The notes: generated by a model not told the origin, from the sequence alone. DNA of 64,000 nucleotides from Hypomyces perniciosus (GCA_008477525.1 SPDT01000006.1:523501-587500); one strand, 5' to 3'. Counted from the stretch's first letter, positions 35,586 to 49,226 are shown. Made by a program: numbers and translations.

Positions 35586-37853
35586 GGGTCCTATTAACAA
35601 CGCCTAGCCATTCTCAGCGCCCATCACTTTCTCCATGAACCCGGTGGATAATGTTCGTCACCACTCGATCAATGGAAAATCAGGTCTCGAAGCGTAGTTG
35701 TGAGGAGGTTGGATTCGGCAAGCTGGGCTGTGCCAAAAGCCCGCTTTATAGCACACATACTGTGCCATTTGCTCCTATCACCACCCATTATGACAAAAGA
35801 TTTTATGACGATAATGAAAATCTTTATATCTATTTTTACAAGCCAAAAGCCAGGTACAGTCCGCCAATAAAGCTCGATGCTTAGAGCAAAAGCTTTCCCT
35901 TCTTGATTTGGCTCTTTGTCAAGCTAATGTCCGCATTATAGATCAGGTGCTTAATTCCGTTAATGAATTGGAAAGTGAAGGGAAAGCTGAGGGCGAACCT
36001 AATGCCAGCGCATCGCTCTTGATACGGAAGCCAAGCAGAGGAGAGACGAGGTATGCCGCGATATAGACGTAGGCAGTGCCGGGGAGAACACAGTCAGTAA
36101 CCCGAGTTTATGGACACCGAACTAGGTCTGTTCCTTTCGTTAGATAGCGAGGTGATGGGAAACAGGACGGTTAAGACGCTGGTTGATGAGGATCCAGTGG
36201 CCTTCCTCCGGGAGAGCTTGGTGGTTGTTATGGATGTCGCCTAAGTAGTCGGCATGGTGAATGCCAGAACCAATCCAAGGATATTCAGGCTGAAAGAGGC
36301 ATTTGGTTGGCAGCGCCTCAGCGCATAGCAGCAAGGCCTACCCGTTTACTTGCAATAACGTTGTCACCTTATTCGCCCTCATAGTGCTCCTGATATGGGT
36401 CGTCGTTCTGTTCACGAATGTCGGCTTCCTCCTTGCAGGATTTTTACAGTGCAGAGTGCCGCGGCTGCAAAAGGGGGAGCTTCAATTCTGCCATTTTTTT
36501 CGGAAATGACCAGCTCGAAAGGGCCCATGGGTGGAACGACAACACTGAGACTGATCTATTCCATTGGATCTGCTTCGCTGGCTTGTTGATCATGATCATT
36601 TGTGAAATGTATGTGATCCATAATTCTATGCACCAAAGTAACTGGCGAGAGGCTGACTTGCAGAAGAATCAACTGGCAGCAATCGCGTGGATGGGCGAAA
36701 GAAATCGTCAGTGACAGGGAGCTCTTGGAACAGTCCCAGGAGGCTTGAAAGCTATGTGGGGGATGCGGCTGATCAGGAGGGGCCACCATAGAAATGCAGA
36801 GTCGTGCTCTTGACGTATGAATACATATGCATTGGCAATGATTTATTAATACGTGGCAGCAGTAATTCGTACTTCGTAAACATTGTTCACCGTCTCAATT
36901 TATTACCGCCTGGGCTGGTGGGAAATATAGAACCATTTGGTTTGTTCATCGTGCAAAGTAAATAGGAAAACGCCAAAGGAATATCGAATCCATGACACGC
37001 TCACCATCTGATACACGTATACATCTGAACTTTATAGTAGCATAGGTACACAATTATCGCGTCTGTTCATCTTCTTGGCGGGGAAATCGTTGATATGAAA
37101 AAAAACAAGACCTGTGGTAGCACCATCAGCTTTACGTCGCCGTGCGTGATGCGTTGCACTGGTTACACTGCGTTCATCATGTTACAGCACACAACAATAG
37201 TCTGTAGCAGTACGGAATACTATATAGTATTAATAACAGTAGTAACAGTAGTGGTAGTATTTGGATAATAAATCCACCGAGTCTTCTCCTAGGGTTCCCA
37301 GGAAACGGCATTCACGCACCCATGATTTGCGTCAAAATTTCGTGCATTCATCCACCTCACACTTTCTCACCTTGCATGCATGCCCTGATCGCTAAGGTAC
37401 CTAACTTTTAGTGATGTCTGCTCCAAGTGCCCTGATTAGGATTTAGCCCTGGTGAAACCGGCTCGGTTAATTCTCGGGGCCACCCATTTGCAGCCTAGTG
37501 GCGCCTGTCGAGGCGCTTCCCAGTGCGTCCAAACCAAACTGGGGAACATCTGGAAACTCCGATTTTGTCTTTGCCAAACCTCAGGTTTTTCCCACCAGCA
37601 AAACGGTAGCTTCAATTCCGCATTCTGTCATCCCACGACATCTACGGCCTGTAACCACTGCTTCGACATCTCTCTGTACGCCATCATTTCTGTTGTCCAT
37701 CGCTAAGAAAAGCGCAATTTTGCATCTCTTATCGTTAGACATCCCTCCGCCGGTGTCTACCTCTGTTATTCCGTCGTTCGATTCCGACCTGGAGTAGACG
37801 AGGAACCCCCGCGCCTAGGAAACCCCCCAAACGCGCCGTAGGATACCGCAAAC
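35586..37853. other. 2.3-kb region without a convincing gene
   Basis: Open frames of 60-100 codons occur on both strands (for example 36418-36714, with one hydrophobic stretch), but none resembles a family or splices into a longer frame. The right part is the promoter and leader of the GYF-domain gene. Confidence 0.5.
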
Positions 37854-40800
37854 ATGCCGTCCAATCTTCCATCCAGCTTTGCCTCGGCCGCTGCCGGCCA
37901 AAATGCGAACCGTGATTCGAGGGGTGGTAGAGCTGACGGGAGGGGAGCTGTTGGAGGCGAATGGTAAGTCTTGCCCCTCGTGCCCATGGTCCCGCAGCAG
38001 TCGTTTTGTGTCCCACGTGTTGCCAGTTTCCACTGTTTATCCTCTTTGCTGCCTTGTGCTTCTTTATGCCGGTAGATGCATATTGTTCTATGACATAGCA
38101 AAGGCGGCAGGGTGGCCAGTTGGGACGCTTCTTCACTGCATCCGAATCAAGTTAGATGTATCATTCCGTCGTCCTAGCTACTAACGTGATATATAGGTCA
38201 AGGCGAGACGGGCGGTCAGCTAATGGCACTTTGACTTTCCGACGTTCTTCAACGACACCTTTGAGCCAGTCCTCAAATCCTCCTCCCGCAACCGATAACG
38301 CTGTCCAACCGCCGAGTATCGAAACGCCCATTGCACAGCCCACAATTTTCGAGGTTGGCCCCTCTCGTTACACCAAAGACGACTTGCTAGAGATGTTTCA
38401 ATCCCAAAAGCCCAGTGACGATCCGTCTCGTCTGTTTATTTCAGGCTGGGATCCAACCAGTGTCAACAACAATAACGCAAGAGGTTGGGGTAAGGGCAGT
38501 GAGAACCACGTGCCGCAAGACCCTGGCACTTGCTGGGATGTAAATGGCGAGACAATGCCGATAGGGTTGCAGGAGTTTTCTTCTGAAGAGAAGGAGGTTC
38601 GCTTGAACTTACTAGAGACGTCATGGACGCTGAATGGCTGACGGCTGGCAGGCCTTTTCAACCGATATCAACTCGCCACTTAAGCCCCCCACGCAAAACA
38701 AGGAAGGTCATCAAGGAGCTGTCAACGGCCGCAAGGCCTCCCTCTCTCACGGCTCTGGAAACGCCTTTGGGGTTAACTCACCATCCTCTGCCACACGGCC
38801 CAGTACTCGCCGCCGAGAAACGCTCGATTCGAATCCATTTAGTACGACTAGTCTTGCCTCTCCGACCGCTGCCAGTCGCTTCTCTCGTGAAGATCCGTTC
38901 TGGTTCCCACGCAAGGGCAATGATTTGAAAGAGTCTGAAAATGATGACCCTGACATGGAGCAAAGCTCACGCGATGTTCCTAAGCTACCCATTGGTAACC
39001 TATTGCGGTCCAATACATCTGGTACTATTGGTATGGGCTCTGTGTGGTCACCAAATACTGCGTCTGGCGGTGGCGGGTTTGGCAATTTTGCCCTACCTAC
39101 CTCGCCAGCCTTTGGAGACAAGCGTCTCGGTGGGACGTCTGGGGGAAGTCGGCTCGCTCATCTGATTCCGAAAGACAACTCGGAGAGTGCCACTGCCAAA
39201 GGAGCCGAAGGTCAGAACCCTTTGACCCAACAGTCGTGGCGCACTCGCCCACGAACTGACACCGACCCGTTTGGTGGAGATGATGAGTTGTCAGGTAGTG
39301 CTGTGCTTGGCGGGGCACAGGATGCCGCTTCAAGCAGCCAGCAGGCGAGTCGCGCAGGTATTTTAGGTACACCCGTCAAAGGCTCTACTGGTGATTTTGG
39401 TATGTCTGGCCTAATCCTAGGTGGCCAATCTGGGGACAATGGTCCTGTTAGTCCTTCTGAGACAAACCCATATCGAAGCCCCCCAGCCGACCGCCACGAC
39501 CACGATGAAGGTGACTCGATTCCAGGCGACAAAATTCACGGCAGTGGGCCTCATGAGTCGCATTCCAATTTCAGCACGCTTTCGCGAGGGTTTGGTGCTG
39601 CAGCCTTCGAAGGTAGCGATCGTAGCCAGACGTCCAGTGTAGGCGCCAAAGGGTATCCTCTCGTTGGTATGCCGGGCTGGCCCGCTCCAGCAGGCCCCTC
39701 TACCGGAACACCTGATCGCGACCGTCCGAATTTTGGTGCCTTCGGCAGCTCTCTGTTCAATCCTATGGGCGACCTTCAATCTCCGGGCTTGTCGAACCTG
39801 GGTGCTGTGTTCGGGCCTTCTAACACTGGCAGTATAGGTCGAGGAAGCAAGCTGGGATCGCTGTTTCCTCCCGCTATGCAAGCCCAGATGCAAGCACATG
39901 AGCATGACAACAACATGATTGACTCGCTAGGTGACCTTCGTCAGAGCAATCCACTGGGGGCAATCGGCCGGGGTAATTTTGCCGTCCCAGCGCGAGATAC
40001 AGAGAGCCCAATGCGATCCAACCGCGGCGTTTTTGAGGAGCTCTTCCCTTCGAGCGACAATATCAGGTCTCATGGCGCCTTTGGCACGTCTGATGCCGGA
40101 CAACCAACAAGCGTGGCCCCAGTCCCTCAGTCATTCACCCCTGTTGGCGCCGGGCTCCCATTTGGTCCTGTCCAGACGGGTACAGAGCCACCATCTGCGC
40201 AGGTTCGCCAAATGGTGATGCCGGATCGCATGAGATGGGTATATCTCGACCCACAAGGACAGATTCAAGGTCCGTTCACAGGTCTGGAGATGAACGATTG
40301 GTACAAGGCAAACTTCTTTACTGCCGATTTACGCGTCAAGAAAGTCGAAGACCCTGAGTTTGAACCCTTGGGACAACTTATTCGACGCATCGGGAACTCG
40401 CGTGAGCCATTTTTGGTTCCCCAGATAGGAATTGCTCATGGCCCACCAATTCAGACTGGTCCATTCGGGCCTGCAAGTGGCAGTGGCATTATCCCACCTC
40501 TCAGCGGTGTATTTCCCACCTTTGGAAGAACTCTCACGGCCGAAGAACAAAATAATCTGGAGAGGCGTAAACAGGAAGAACAATTCCTCATGGCTCAGCA
40601 GCGAGATTTTATGATGCGGCAGCAAGCGATAGCCAAGTTCCAGATGCAAGGGCCTAGTCTTCAGCATCATTCAAGTGCCCACAGTCTTCAGAGTCAACCA
40701 AGCTTTGGCAGCATGACATCTCCTCTCGGTGTTCCCCAACAGCAACATCACCAATTGCCGCAGCATCAGCAACCAATCGGCGCTATGGGCCCGGCGGGGG

Positions 40801-42645
40801 TTTTTGATACACATCCCGGCTCTACCACCGGCGCCCGCCCTGCTCTGGGAAACGGGGAGCTTTTCAGACAAGATGATATTTTAAACCTTTCATCCGCTGA
40901 ACGTCAGGTGCTTGCTTCTTTACAAAGTACCTCTGATTCCGGTGCACCTCAGCCGATTGGAACTCCAGGCGACGCAGGCCTCCGATATGGCCTACCGGAG
41001 ACTGACCAGCTCAAGGAGGACCCCGAAGGTTTCAAGGACCGCTTGAAGGAGTTTGAGGACCTGCGTGCCGAGCACGATGCTCAACAAACTGCCGAGCCTG
41101 AGCCTGAGTCTGAGTCTGAACCGGAGCTTGAGCCTGAGACTGAGTCAGAGCCCGAGGAACCTGAGAAGCCTGAGGAAGCCCCTATCCAAATAGCTGAACC
41201 AGAGCCAGTTCCAGTATCTCCACCGCAGGCAGAGTCTTCAGTCCCGTCAGGCAAGACAGTGAAGAGTTCAAAGAAGAAGGCCGTAGCAATTGAAGAGAGC
41301 CTGCTCTCGCTTACCCAGCAAGTGCAGAAGACGCAAGCCTCTGCTGCTGCTGCTGCTCAGCCAACCGAGCCTGGCATGCCTATGCCTTTCCCTCCTCCAG
41401 CGTCGACTACTCCTCTCCCGGCGCCAACGGCCCAGCGGGCTAAGTCTAATTTGCCAGAGCAATTCAACCGATCTCAAACTGCCACTCCTGATACAGTTGC
41501 TCAACCTCCCCCCTTGGCTCCTTGGGCTAAAGAGCCCGGCCATGAAGGACAAAAGGGTCCCAGTCTGAAGGAAATCCAAGAAGCAGAAGCACGTAAGGCG
41601 GCCAAAGCTGAGGAAGCCGCTGCTGCTCTGCGAAAGGCTGCTATGGAGCAAGAGGTTGCTTTGATCAGAGAAAAGGAGAAATCCGCAGCTGCCGCTGCTG
41701 CTGCTGCCGCCGCCGCCGGTCTCCCAGCCACAAGCACCTGGGGCCAAGGCTCGCCAGTGTCCGCTACCAGTCCATGGGCCAAGCCTGGAACTACCAAAAA
41801 CAAAGGCGCCGCCCCTGCTCTGACCGGCACTGGTGTATCTGGTGCTAAGAAGACTTTGGCTGAAATCCAGCGTGAGGAAGAAGCGCGGAAACTGAAGGCC
41901 AAGGAGATTGCTGTCCATACCGGTGTTCAAGTCAACACTACCAAAAGCTACGCTATCCTTGCTAGCAAGCCGAACCATGCACTCGCTTCTAATGCTCCGT
42001 CTCCTGTCTCTGCCGCAGGTGGCGGCTGGGCCACGGTTGGCGCTGGCGGTAAAGTGAAGGGGCCCACTGGCCCAGTGCCTCAGACTCAAAGCCGATCGGT
42101 TAGCGCCAGCATCACCAGCATCGCCAAGCCTCCCATGGTAGTGCCAGTTAAGGTGGCTCCTAAGAGCATCAGCAGTGTCGGTGCCAGGGTTGAAGCTGGC
42201 AACGCCGCCACTGAGGAATTCAACAAGTGGTGTTATCGAGAACTCTCTCGCGGTATCACGGGAGTCAGTGACAGTAAGTCGTCGTCCACTCTCATTCATT
42301 AACTGACCAGTTCGCTAACACATTGTTTCAGTCGCAAGCTTCCAGGCTGATCTGGCTGTTTTACCTCTGGACACGGGCGTCATAGCAGACGCAGTGTATG
42401 CTAACTCCACCACTATGGATGGTCGTCATTTTGCCGACGAGTATGTCCGTCGCAAGAAGCTAGCAGACAAGGGCGTGGTGGAGAAGCAGCCCGCCACAGA
42501 AACAAAAGCCTTGAGCAGTGGTGGAGGTTGGAGCGAAGTGGCCAAGAAGAGTGGAAGTGCATCTCAGCCCAGGGAGGCTGAGGGGGTAGCCATACAGGCT
42601 GCCGGGTTTAAAGTTGTCCCGGGCAGGAAGAAGGGCAAGAAATAG
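37854..42645 (+). CDS. GYF-domain protein, Smy2/Syh1-like
   Basis: Four exons, 37854-37963, 38197-38596, 38652-42273 and 42332-42645, give 1481 residues. Introns of 233, 55 and 58 bp restore GGEW-SRRDGR, EEKE-AFSTDINSPLKPP and VSD-IASFQADL. The GYF domain, about residues 698-760, reads RMRWVYLDPQGQIQGPFTGL followed by EMNDWYKANFF and LGQLIRRIG, and binds Pro-rich peptides (PPGP-type). Most of the rest is disordered: Ser/Gly/Pro-rich N-terminal half, a Gln/His tract, an acidic Pro-Glu repeat (41096-41180), a coiled coil with a run of about 12 Ala (41690-41720), and a basic tail ending GRKKGKK. Relatives act in mRNA quality control and translation repression, or ER-Golgi transport. Cytosolic. 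The N-terminal motif FTLEVGPSRYT-like region (about 100-125) is shared by family members. Confidence 0.92.
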
Positions 42646-43195
42646 CAGCCTTTGTCCTTGGACGTCTTGAAGGAGCGTTGAGCTTGAAGCGAGCGCATGA
42701 AAAGGCTGCTGGATGAGTTCTAAAGCCAGCGTTGGTCAATGCTGTCGAGAATATAGTGAATTCCCGTCTGAAGACAGGACTTGGTGGAGTCGGATCGGAG
42801 CAGCTGTTTTATGAGCATTGTTGTCAAGTATATGATGTCTGTATGGTAGATATGAGCTGAATGTGTAAGCGTGTAACGAGTAGCAATAACATTCATCGTC
42901 TAGGTGTTTGTATGTACCTTGATTCTCCGTGGCTGCCAGTGAATCAGATGCGTCAAGTCTTCATCTGCTTTATCATACTCTTCGTCTACTCGAACAAATC
43001 CTGTGGAACCTTCACACGCGCACACTGTGATCCTAGCACAACGTGCAAACACCTGAGTTTGCATTTCAAGAGCACAGACGAGCGACTGTCCCATGAACCG
43101 CCCTCTCTCATTTACCCTATCAACACGCCCACCCATGTGGCCCCGACGATTCATTCTTTCGACATTGTCCTCAGTCCAACGAACCCCTTTTTCTC
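42646..43195. other. 3' intergenic region between convergent genes
   Basis: 550 bp between the stops of the GYF gene (+) and the TTC27-like gene (-). No gene seen. Confidence 0.6.
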
Positions 43196-46100
43196 TTAAG
43201 TCCTATCCACCTTTAGCCCTTCCATAATACCCTCCAGCGTCTTCCATCCCTCGCTATCCTCCCACGTTGTCTTCGCCCTGCCCATCACACTACGCACCGC
43301 ACTCCGCGCCTTGCCCTTCCACTTCTGTCCAATGGCTTCTACGTCTGGTCCCCAGTTCTCCAGCACGGAGACTAATTCATCTGTGCGCTTGACGACTTCA
43401 GCCCATGCCTTTTCGTCAGAGGTCCAGTCTGAAGCAGCTTCGCCAGGGAGGAGACCGCTGCCGCCACCGCCGGATGAACCAACTGCCGCGCGCCATGCTC
43501 GTTCAGAGGCGTCGATGGCGCCGGCGTAATCACGACGCCACGCGCGGAGACGGGACAGTAAAGCCCAGAGTTCGGAGCGCTTGGTAATAATGGGGACGAC
43601 TTCCTCTTCCAGCAAGCGCGTGACGAGACGCTCCATGGATCCTCGCGGGGGTTCGTATATGCCATTATCTGCCGATGGTGATGGCTTGTCCTTTGAGAGG
43701 ACGACGTTTTGGAGGAGAGCGGAGAGAATGTCTGTGTCGAGGGCGTCTTCGGTTTTGCGGATGCGGATGATGTTGGTTAGGGCGAGGACGATGTCTGAGA
43801 CGGGCACGGGTTGGATACGGGATGCGAGGGTGACGACGTTGTCCCAGATGCGCCAGTTATCGTGAGCGATGGAGGCGCCTTTTTTGTAAGCAGCGAGGGA
43901 TTGGGAAAGGAGCTTGCTGGGGTTGCGAGATACGGCCTTCTCCTCTGTGACAGCCTCCTCCTCGTCATCGTCGTTGGTCGGTTTAGCTGTGTCCTCCTGG
44001 CTACTCTTGGTCACTTCCAAGTACAAGCTCCATAGGGCACTACCAAGGTTGCTCCATGTCCTAGCACCTTCACCACCGTCTGCATCATTGGCGCTGCCGA
44101 TGGACCGGCTGTATGCTTCCGCGGCTTCTTCGAATTCTCCCATTCGCAGGCTGATATCACCAAGACGACCCCACATCTCTGGACTGAGGCGATTGACGCT
44201 GGTAGCCTTCTTGTACGCATCCAAAGCCTTGTTCCACTCCTTTTGCTGGAGGTAATGCTCGCCTAAGGACCTCTGTGCGCGGGCATAGCGGTGCTTGGAG
44301 ATTTCCCATGCGCGTTCGTAGTGAGCTGGATTATTCTCGAGATCGCCGAGAATACACCACAGCCGAGCGGCATTGGGGGGCGAAGGGCTGCGCTCAGGAC
44401 CAGAGAAGTCGGCCGCTTTGAGGAGTGTTACGTCCTGACCAACAACATCATCTTCTGGTTCATTTGCTGACGGTGAATCAAGTCCAGTCCGTGAAAACAG
44501 CCTCCAGCGAATAATACCCCGGGCCTTTTCTTCTCCACCGCTTCCTCGACCGTCCTCGTCGGCGGCGGCTACGCTGCTAGCCAGGCAGAGTGCTACTTCT
44601 GCCCAGAGTCGCAGACGTTTGAAGATTTCCAGGGCGGAAGCCATGGAGCCGACGCCGGCCCAGGCGTATGCGAGTTCAGACTCGAGGTGCCAGCGGGGAG
44701 GTGTTGAGAGAGCGTGGATATAACGGAGACGAACGTGAGCGGGTGCAGACTCGGATGGTGTAGGGGCGGGTAAGAAGGTTGTAGGTTTACTATCGTCAAC
44801 GGGTGCGGTCATTTGGCCTGGTGAGGTCACCTGGATAGCCGGTACATCTGGTGAGTCGGAGTCATTTTGGGATGTTTCCTCCTTTGTGGGAGCAGCGTAA
44901 GTGGTGTCGCTTAAGACCTGGTCAGCAACAGCTTGAAGCTGAAGGACACCGCGTTCAACAGTTCTGCTTCGGTGAATCTCTACCCTGGATCTAACTAGCA
45001 AGGCTTGAGTATAGATCTGCCAGTTCACAGACTTGTCTGTGAGGACGCGAACTGCAAAAGGCAGGATCTGCTCAGAAGTTAAGGTATCAAGGGGTGAGAA
45101 AGCATCCTTGATGGTTGCTTCTGTAAGAAGAATGATTTCATCGAGAGCAGCCAACTGTGGCTGGTCATCTGGGGAAAGTTTAGCCAACGCTGGTGGCAGG
45201 GTATCAGTCTTTGATACATTTTCGGTTGGTTCCTTTGCGAAATGGATCTCTTCTAGGAGGGTATCATTGTTGAGTTTAAGAGCATCCGGCTTGGTGGCCA
45301 CTTGGTCATCCTCGGAAGCCATGTTAGAAGGGACATGCTCAGCGTCACTTTGAGCCAGGACGACGAGCTGGCTAATGTTGTTCTCTTGGAATCTGGTCCT
45401 CTTTCCGAGAGCTCCGGATAAGGCGTAGACAAATCCGGTTGTCTGGGTGGCTTCTTTCAAAACCTCCTTTGCCTTTTCATGGTAACCAAGTAGGATGTAG
45501 TTATTTGCAGCCTCAACGAGGAACAGGGCTTTTTCGTCCCGGCTCCAAGTCTCGCCAGCATCTGATGCCCAAATTTCTTGGTCAAAAATCTTCCCCCGGA
45601 GGCTTTCAATGCCGTCGAGTATTTGTGTTGCCAATGTGGGCACGTCACTCCATTGGGAGCTCTTGTTGAAGTTTGAGCCTGACCCTAGGCTAGGCTGTGT
45701 GATGATCTTGTAATGCCAGACATTGACGCGCAGTCTTGTCCATGCAAGGCTATGCTTTCCAGCCGAGGGCAGTTCGATCACATCATTCGTTTCACTCGCC
45801 AAAGCTTCTAGGAAGACGTATCTGACGAGGGAGAAAAGTTCAAGGCGGGGAATGTGCGGATAGGGGGCAACGCCATCCACATCGAGATACCTTAGACAGG
45901 CTCTACGTAGGTGGTGAAGCGCTGTGACATGGTCCTGAACATCTTGCCGACCTGAGTTCCAGGCTTTTATGAACGCATTTTCGACATGAACGGAGGCATC
46001 CGCTGGTAGGACAGGGCCTGTGACGTTGGCTTGGAGAAAGGCATCGAGAGCAGCCAGACCCACGGCCAGAACGTCGACAGTTGAGCCATCTTTGGTCTCT

Positions 46101-46294
46101 GGCACGGCGGGTCTTGAAGACAGGTCAGAGTCTTGCGCCAGAGAGACGAGCTGAGAGACGTGCGCCTCGATCAGACGATCTGCCACGGCATTATCAACCA
46201 ACGTTGACAGGCTAGGAGCTGTGAGGTTATCCATAGATGGCGGGGTTGATATGTGCGACAGATTGATGAGATTCAGATTCGGATCCAATAGCAT
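43196..46294 (-). CDS. TPR protein, TTC27-like
   Basis: Single exon, up to 1032 residues. The C-terminal half carries TPR units such as ARAQRSLGEHYLQQKEWNKA with LDAYKKATSVNRLSPEMWGR and LGDISLRMGEFEEAAEAYSR, then ARTWSNLGSALWSLYLEV. The start of this half (YAWAGVGSMASALEIFKRLR with LWAEVALCLASS) and the RARGIIRWRLF-type linker fit TTC27 and its fission-yeast counterpart, an essential protein implicated in folding client complexes and cell-wall integrity. The first 20 codons (to TPPS) may be leader; MDNLTAPSLSTLVDN at 46234 is an equally likely start. An acidic Pro-rich insert sits mid-protein. The role here is inferred from the family. Confidence 0.88.
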   Translation of the reverse strand: MLLDPNLNLINLSHISTPPSMDNLTAPSLSTLVDNAVADRLIEAHVSQLVSLAQDSDLSSRPAVPETKDGSTVDVLAVGLAALDAFLQANVTGPVLPADASVHVENAFIKAWNSGRQDVQDHVTALHHLRRACLRYLDVDGVAPYPHIPRLELFSLVRYVFLEALASETNDVIELPSAGKHSLAWTRLRVNVWHYKIITQPSLGSGSNFNKSSQWSDVPTLATQILDGIESLRGKIFDQEIWASDAGETWSRDEKALFLVEAANNYILLGYHEKAKEVLKEATQTTGFVYALSGALGKRTRFQENNISQLVVLAQSDAEHVPSNMASEDDQVATKPDALKLNNDTLLEEIHFAKEPTENVSKTDTLPPALAKLSPDDQPQLAALDEIILLTEATIKDAFSPLDTLTSEQILPFAVRVLTDKSVNWQIYTQALLVRSRVEIHRSRTVERGVLQLQAVADQVLSDTTYAAPTKEETSQNDSDSPDVPAIQVTSPGQMTAPVDDSKPTTFLPAPTPSESAPAHVRLRYIHALSTPPRWHLESELAYAWAGVGSMASALEIFKRLRLWAEVALCLASSVAAADEDGRGSGGEEKARGIIRWRLFSRTGLDSPSANEPEDDVVGQDVTLLKAADFSGPERSPSPPNAARLWCILGDLENNPAHYERAWEISKHRYARAQRSLGEHYLQQKEWNKALDAYKKATSVNRLSPEMWGRLGDISLRMGEFEEAAEAYSRSIGSANDADGGEGARTWSNLGSALWSLYLEVTKSSQEDTAKPTNDDDEEEAVTEEKAVSRNPSKLLSQSLAAYKKGASIAHDNWRIWDNVVTLASRIQPVPVSDIVLALTNIIRIRKTEDALDTDILSALLQNVVLSKDKPSPSADNGIYEPPRGSMERLVTRLLEEEVVPIITKRSELWALLSRLRAWRRDYAGAIDASERAWRAAVGSSGGGGSGLLPGEAASDWTSDEKAWAEVVKRTDELVSVLENWGPDVEAIGQKWKGKARSAVRSVMGRAKTTWEDSEGWKTLEGIMEGLKVDRT

Positions 46295-49226
46295 CCGTAA
46301 CAGACAAAAAAGATATCTGGTGAATCCAAATCTAGCGCAGACAGTACCAATACCCGGCTAACGTTGATATGCTATGCAAATCTTGTCAAAAAGAGCGCCT
46401 TGGGTTTGTTTCTTTTTGGTTCTTTAGTCGTCCTTTTTTTCTTGTGCATTTTCGCAGCGCAACACCATGAAAAAAATTAGCGTCTGCGAAACACTGAACC
46501 CTTTGCCCCACCTCATCGATCTTCATTCAAACCTCATATTGATAGTCTGTCTTATCAACTGATGCGATGGCCGTTTGGCAGCCACATTTTGTAGAGCTTC
46601 TATAAAGTCAGTCAGATGGTAATATTCATGCGCCTCATCGACTGCATAAGGTCCTCCCTCAGTGCAGACTACATCCTTTCAGAGCTTTCCGCTATTAAAC
46701 CAGCCTAATGGTTCGATCCGGAATATCATCAACCTAGCTCTTGGCTTAAAACTTGGCATAGGCAAATCCGAGAGAGACCCCGAAACTCTCCTTTTCTCAG
46801 TGGCAACTGCGGCAATTGGCGGCTTTGGTCTTAGCTTTCGAATTTGTCTTCTCCTAGAAATTGCCAATTCGTTCAAAACATACATACGAATGAAACAAGC
46901 CGAACTACAACAATGTCTGGAATTACAGATTCCATCCCTCCATCTCAGAAGACATCGCCCCCGTCTCCTTACATACATATTCACACGTATTGTGGATCCA
47001 ACAACAGAGCTACTCCTGAGAATGGACTGAAATCACGAAGGCCATGACCAATCTGAAACCCGAGAGGCAAGACTGGCGAGCTCGGCGTGAAGGGTTTTTT
47101 TTCGCCCGAGAACAAACAAATACCAAGCTGAACGATGGTTGGTTACCACCTATATTTTCTTCCATTTGTGGACGTTTCGATTGGATGCCTGCTCTCTTAG
47201 CGGATCTAAAACTGGTTGCTTTCACCTCGTATTTTCCTTCAAAACGGCCAGCCCCACAGGCAAACCCTCTCAAGAACGGAAGAAGCGTTTCGTGTGAACG
47301 ATGACATCTACGTCATCAGTTTACCTTCGCTTGACCGACTGTGACAAGACGCTATCCCAGAAGAGTGCAATGGGAGAGGGAGTTCCTGATGGAGACTGTC
47401 GATCACAAGAGAGCTCCAAACCAACATTGGCGCAGGCCACTAAGAGAATTGCAAGAAATTCTATGGCGCCGAGGAGATATCATATGTCGGATTCTCAGCT
47501 GTCACACCACAGAGTCTCCGTACTGTACTGTGTGGATACTGTGAATGGGGCGTAGCTGATGGGCTAATGTGTTACAGTGCGAGGTAAATCTCATACACCA
47601 TGGTGGTAGTGCTAGCACGCATCACTTCTGTATACCTGACTATCCATTGACTATTCCCAGAGGCTAAGGTACCTCCTTTGTACATAAATTAGCAGCCATG
47701 GAAAACGTGTTCGGTGGAGATTGGCCCCACAAGATATTTTTCCGTGGTTTGAACGTTTCACGCTTCTGCTGCAACACACAACAACACCGAACACAGAGAA
47801 TGACGGTCATCTCTGATTCGGCCACGTCCAGCGATCATGTCGCTTGGCAATGCGGACAATGGACAACCTTTCGCCCGACGTCTTATTTCCCGTGGCTAGC
47901 TGGCCTGCCGAGGCTCAGCCGTCCCTTCACGCATGCGGCGCCACGAGAACTCGGGCATAAGTGAAGAGTTAGCGCCTGTCTCTCATACCGTTCTCGGAAC
48001 TGTGTGGACATGAGCTGGGCTGCGAGGCATTGCGAGTTGTGACAGCGTGAATCTGCCAGGCAGGCCTTGTGGCGAGTGACGTCAGAGTGCCAGGGCCGGA
48101 TATCTCAACGCCGCTTTTACGAGAGATCGAGATGCGAACGACGATCACGACTATTCTCAGACAGTGAAAGACATTTGGAAAGTCTAACCCATCGATCTCT
48201 TGGATCTCGAACATGGAAGCCTCTTGGAGAAAAGAGAGATCTGGCGAGAATTGGCAACTTGACTCATCATTTTGCATTGAAACGTCAAAAGATCGCTTTC
48301 ACGTGTTGGTCCCTACAAATCCTGAGGACATTCTTGTGTCCGTGATACTCCGTACACAGGAAGCGGATACGTCGTGAATTGCTTAGCTGTATAAACCAGG
48401 ACCAGCCATCCAGCTTCCGACTGCCTCGCAGCGACTTCTAGGACACCAAGTGCATAATAGCAGTCGCGGCGAAAGAACCAACCCACTATGCAGGGGTCCC
48501 TGGCTCGCCCAACCTTTTGTGCGGGCAACACATGCGCTATTTCGTCGACGGGTCTTGGCACACCTCGAGATCTCTTCAACATCACTCTCGCTCGCCGTAA
48601 TTGACAATCCCGTTTATGTCGTTTTAGACGGCATGGCTGCTTACATGGCACGTAGTATGGCGGCTAGTCCAGATTCGCTGGTGCTCATAAATTATCGGGC
48701 CGTTCCAATGTCTATTTGCGTCAGAGGCATGTGTATTCTGAGACATGGGCAATCTTTTCCAATGGGCAACAAGGCTCGCCTGTTGGAAGCACAGAGAGGC
48801 TTGGATTCGTGTGCCAAGACAAAAAACTGTCCAGCCATGTAGCGCAAAAGTAGCCTGGCAATACCGGTAGAATGCGAACCCTCCTGCTCTTCCCCACAGT
48901 GGACAGGCCGTTGTGTTGATCATATCCGTCCCTGGACAGAACTTGCTCCTATTGACCAGGCGCTGCCTTTTTACTGCTCGTACAAGCTTGTTCCTAACCT
49001 TCTAGTTCTGTCCCTCTCTCTCTCATTCTTTCTTTTTTCCCTTCCTATCTTCTCTCCTCCACTCCTCCCCTCCCCTCCCCTCATCCCGTCTTTGTTGCAT
49101 TCCAACGACTTACACCAACATTCTGTTGGTGTTGACTGGCACGAAGACGCGCGCTTTGTCTGTTGTTGCGTGCTCTCAACTCAGGGACTAGGAGAACGTT
49201 GCCCATCGATATTGATCTACTTCAAA
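46295..49226. other. 2.9-kb region without a convincing gene
   Basis: Many short frames, none persuasive. At 49011-49088 there is a near-pure pyrimidine tract of the type that marks strongly expressed fungal promoters, just before the amino-acid permease. The 10-bp palindrome CACCATGGTG lies at about 47598. Confidence 0.5.
49112..49132 (+). promoter_or_regulatory. Perfect hairpin in the likely 5' leader of the permease gene
   Basis: ACACCAACA, loop TTC, TGTTGGTGT: a 9-bp perfect stem about 95 nt before the start codon and 24 nt after a long pyrimidine tract. If transcribed it would form a stable leader hairpin. Confidence 0.45.
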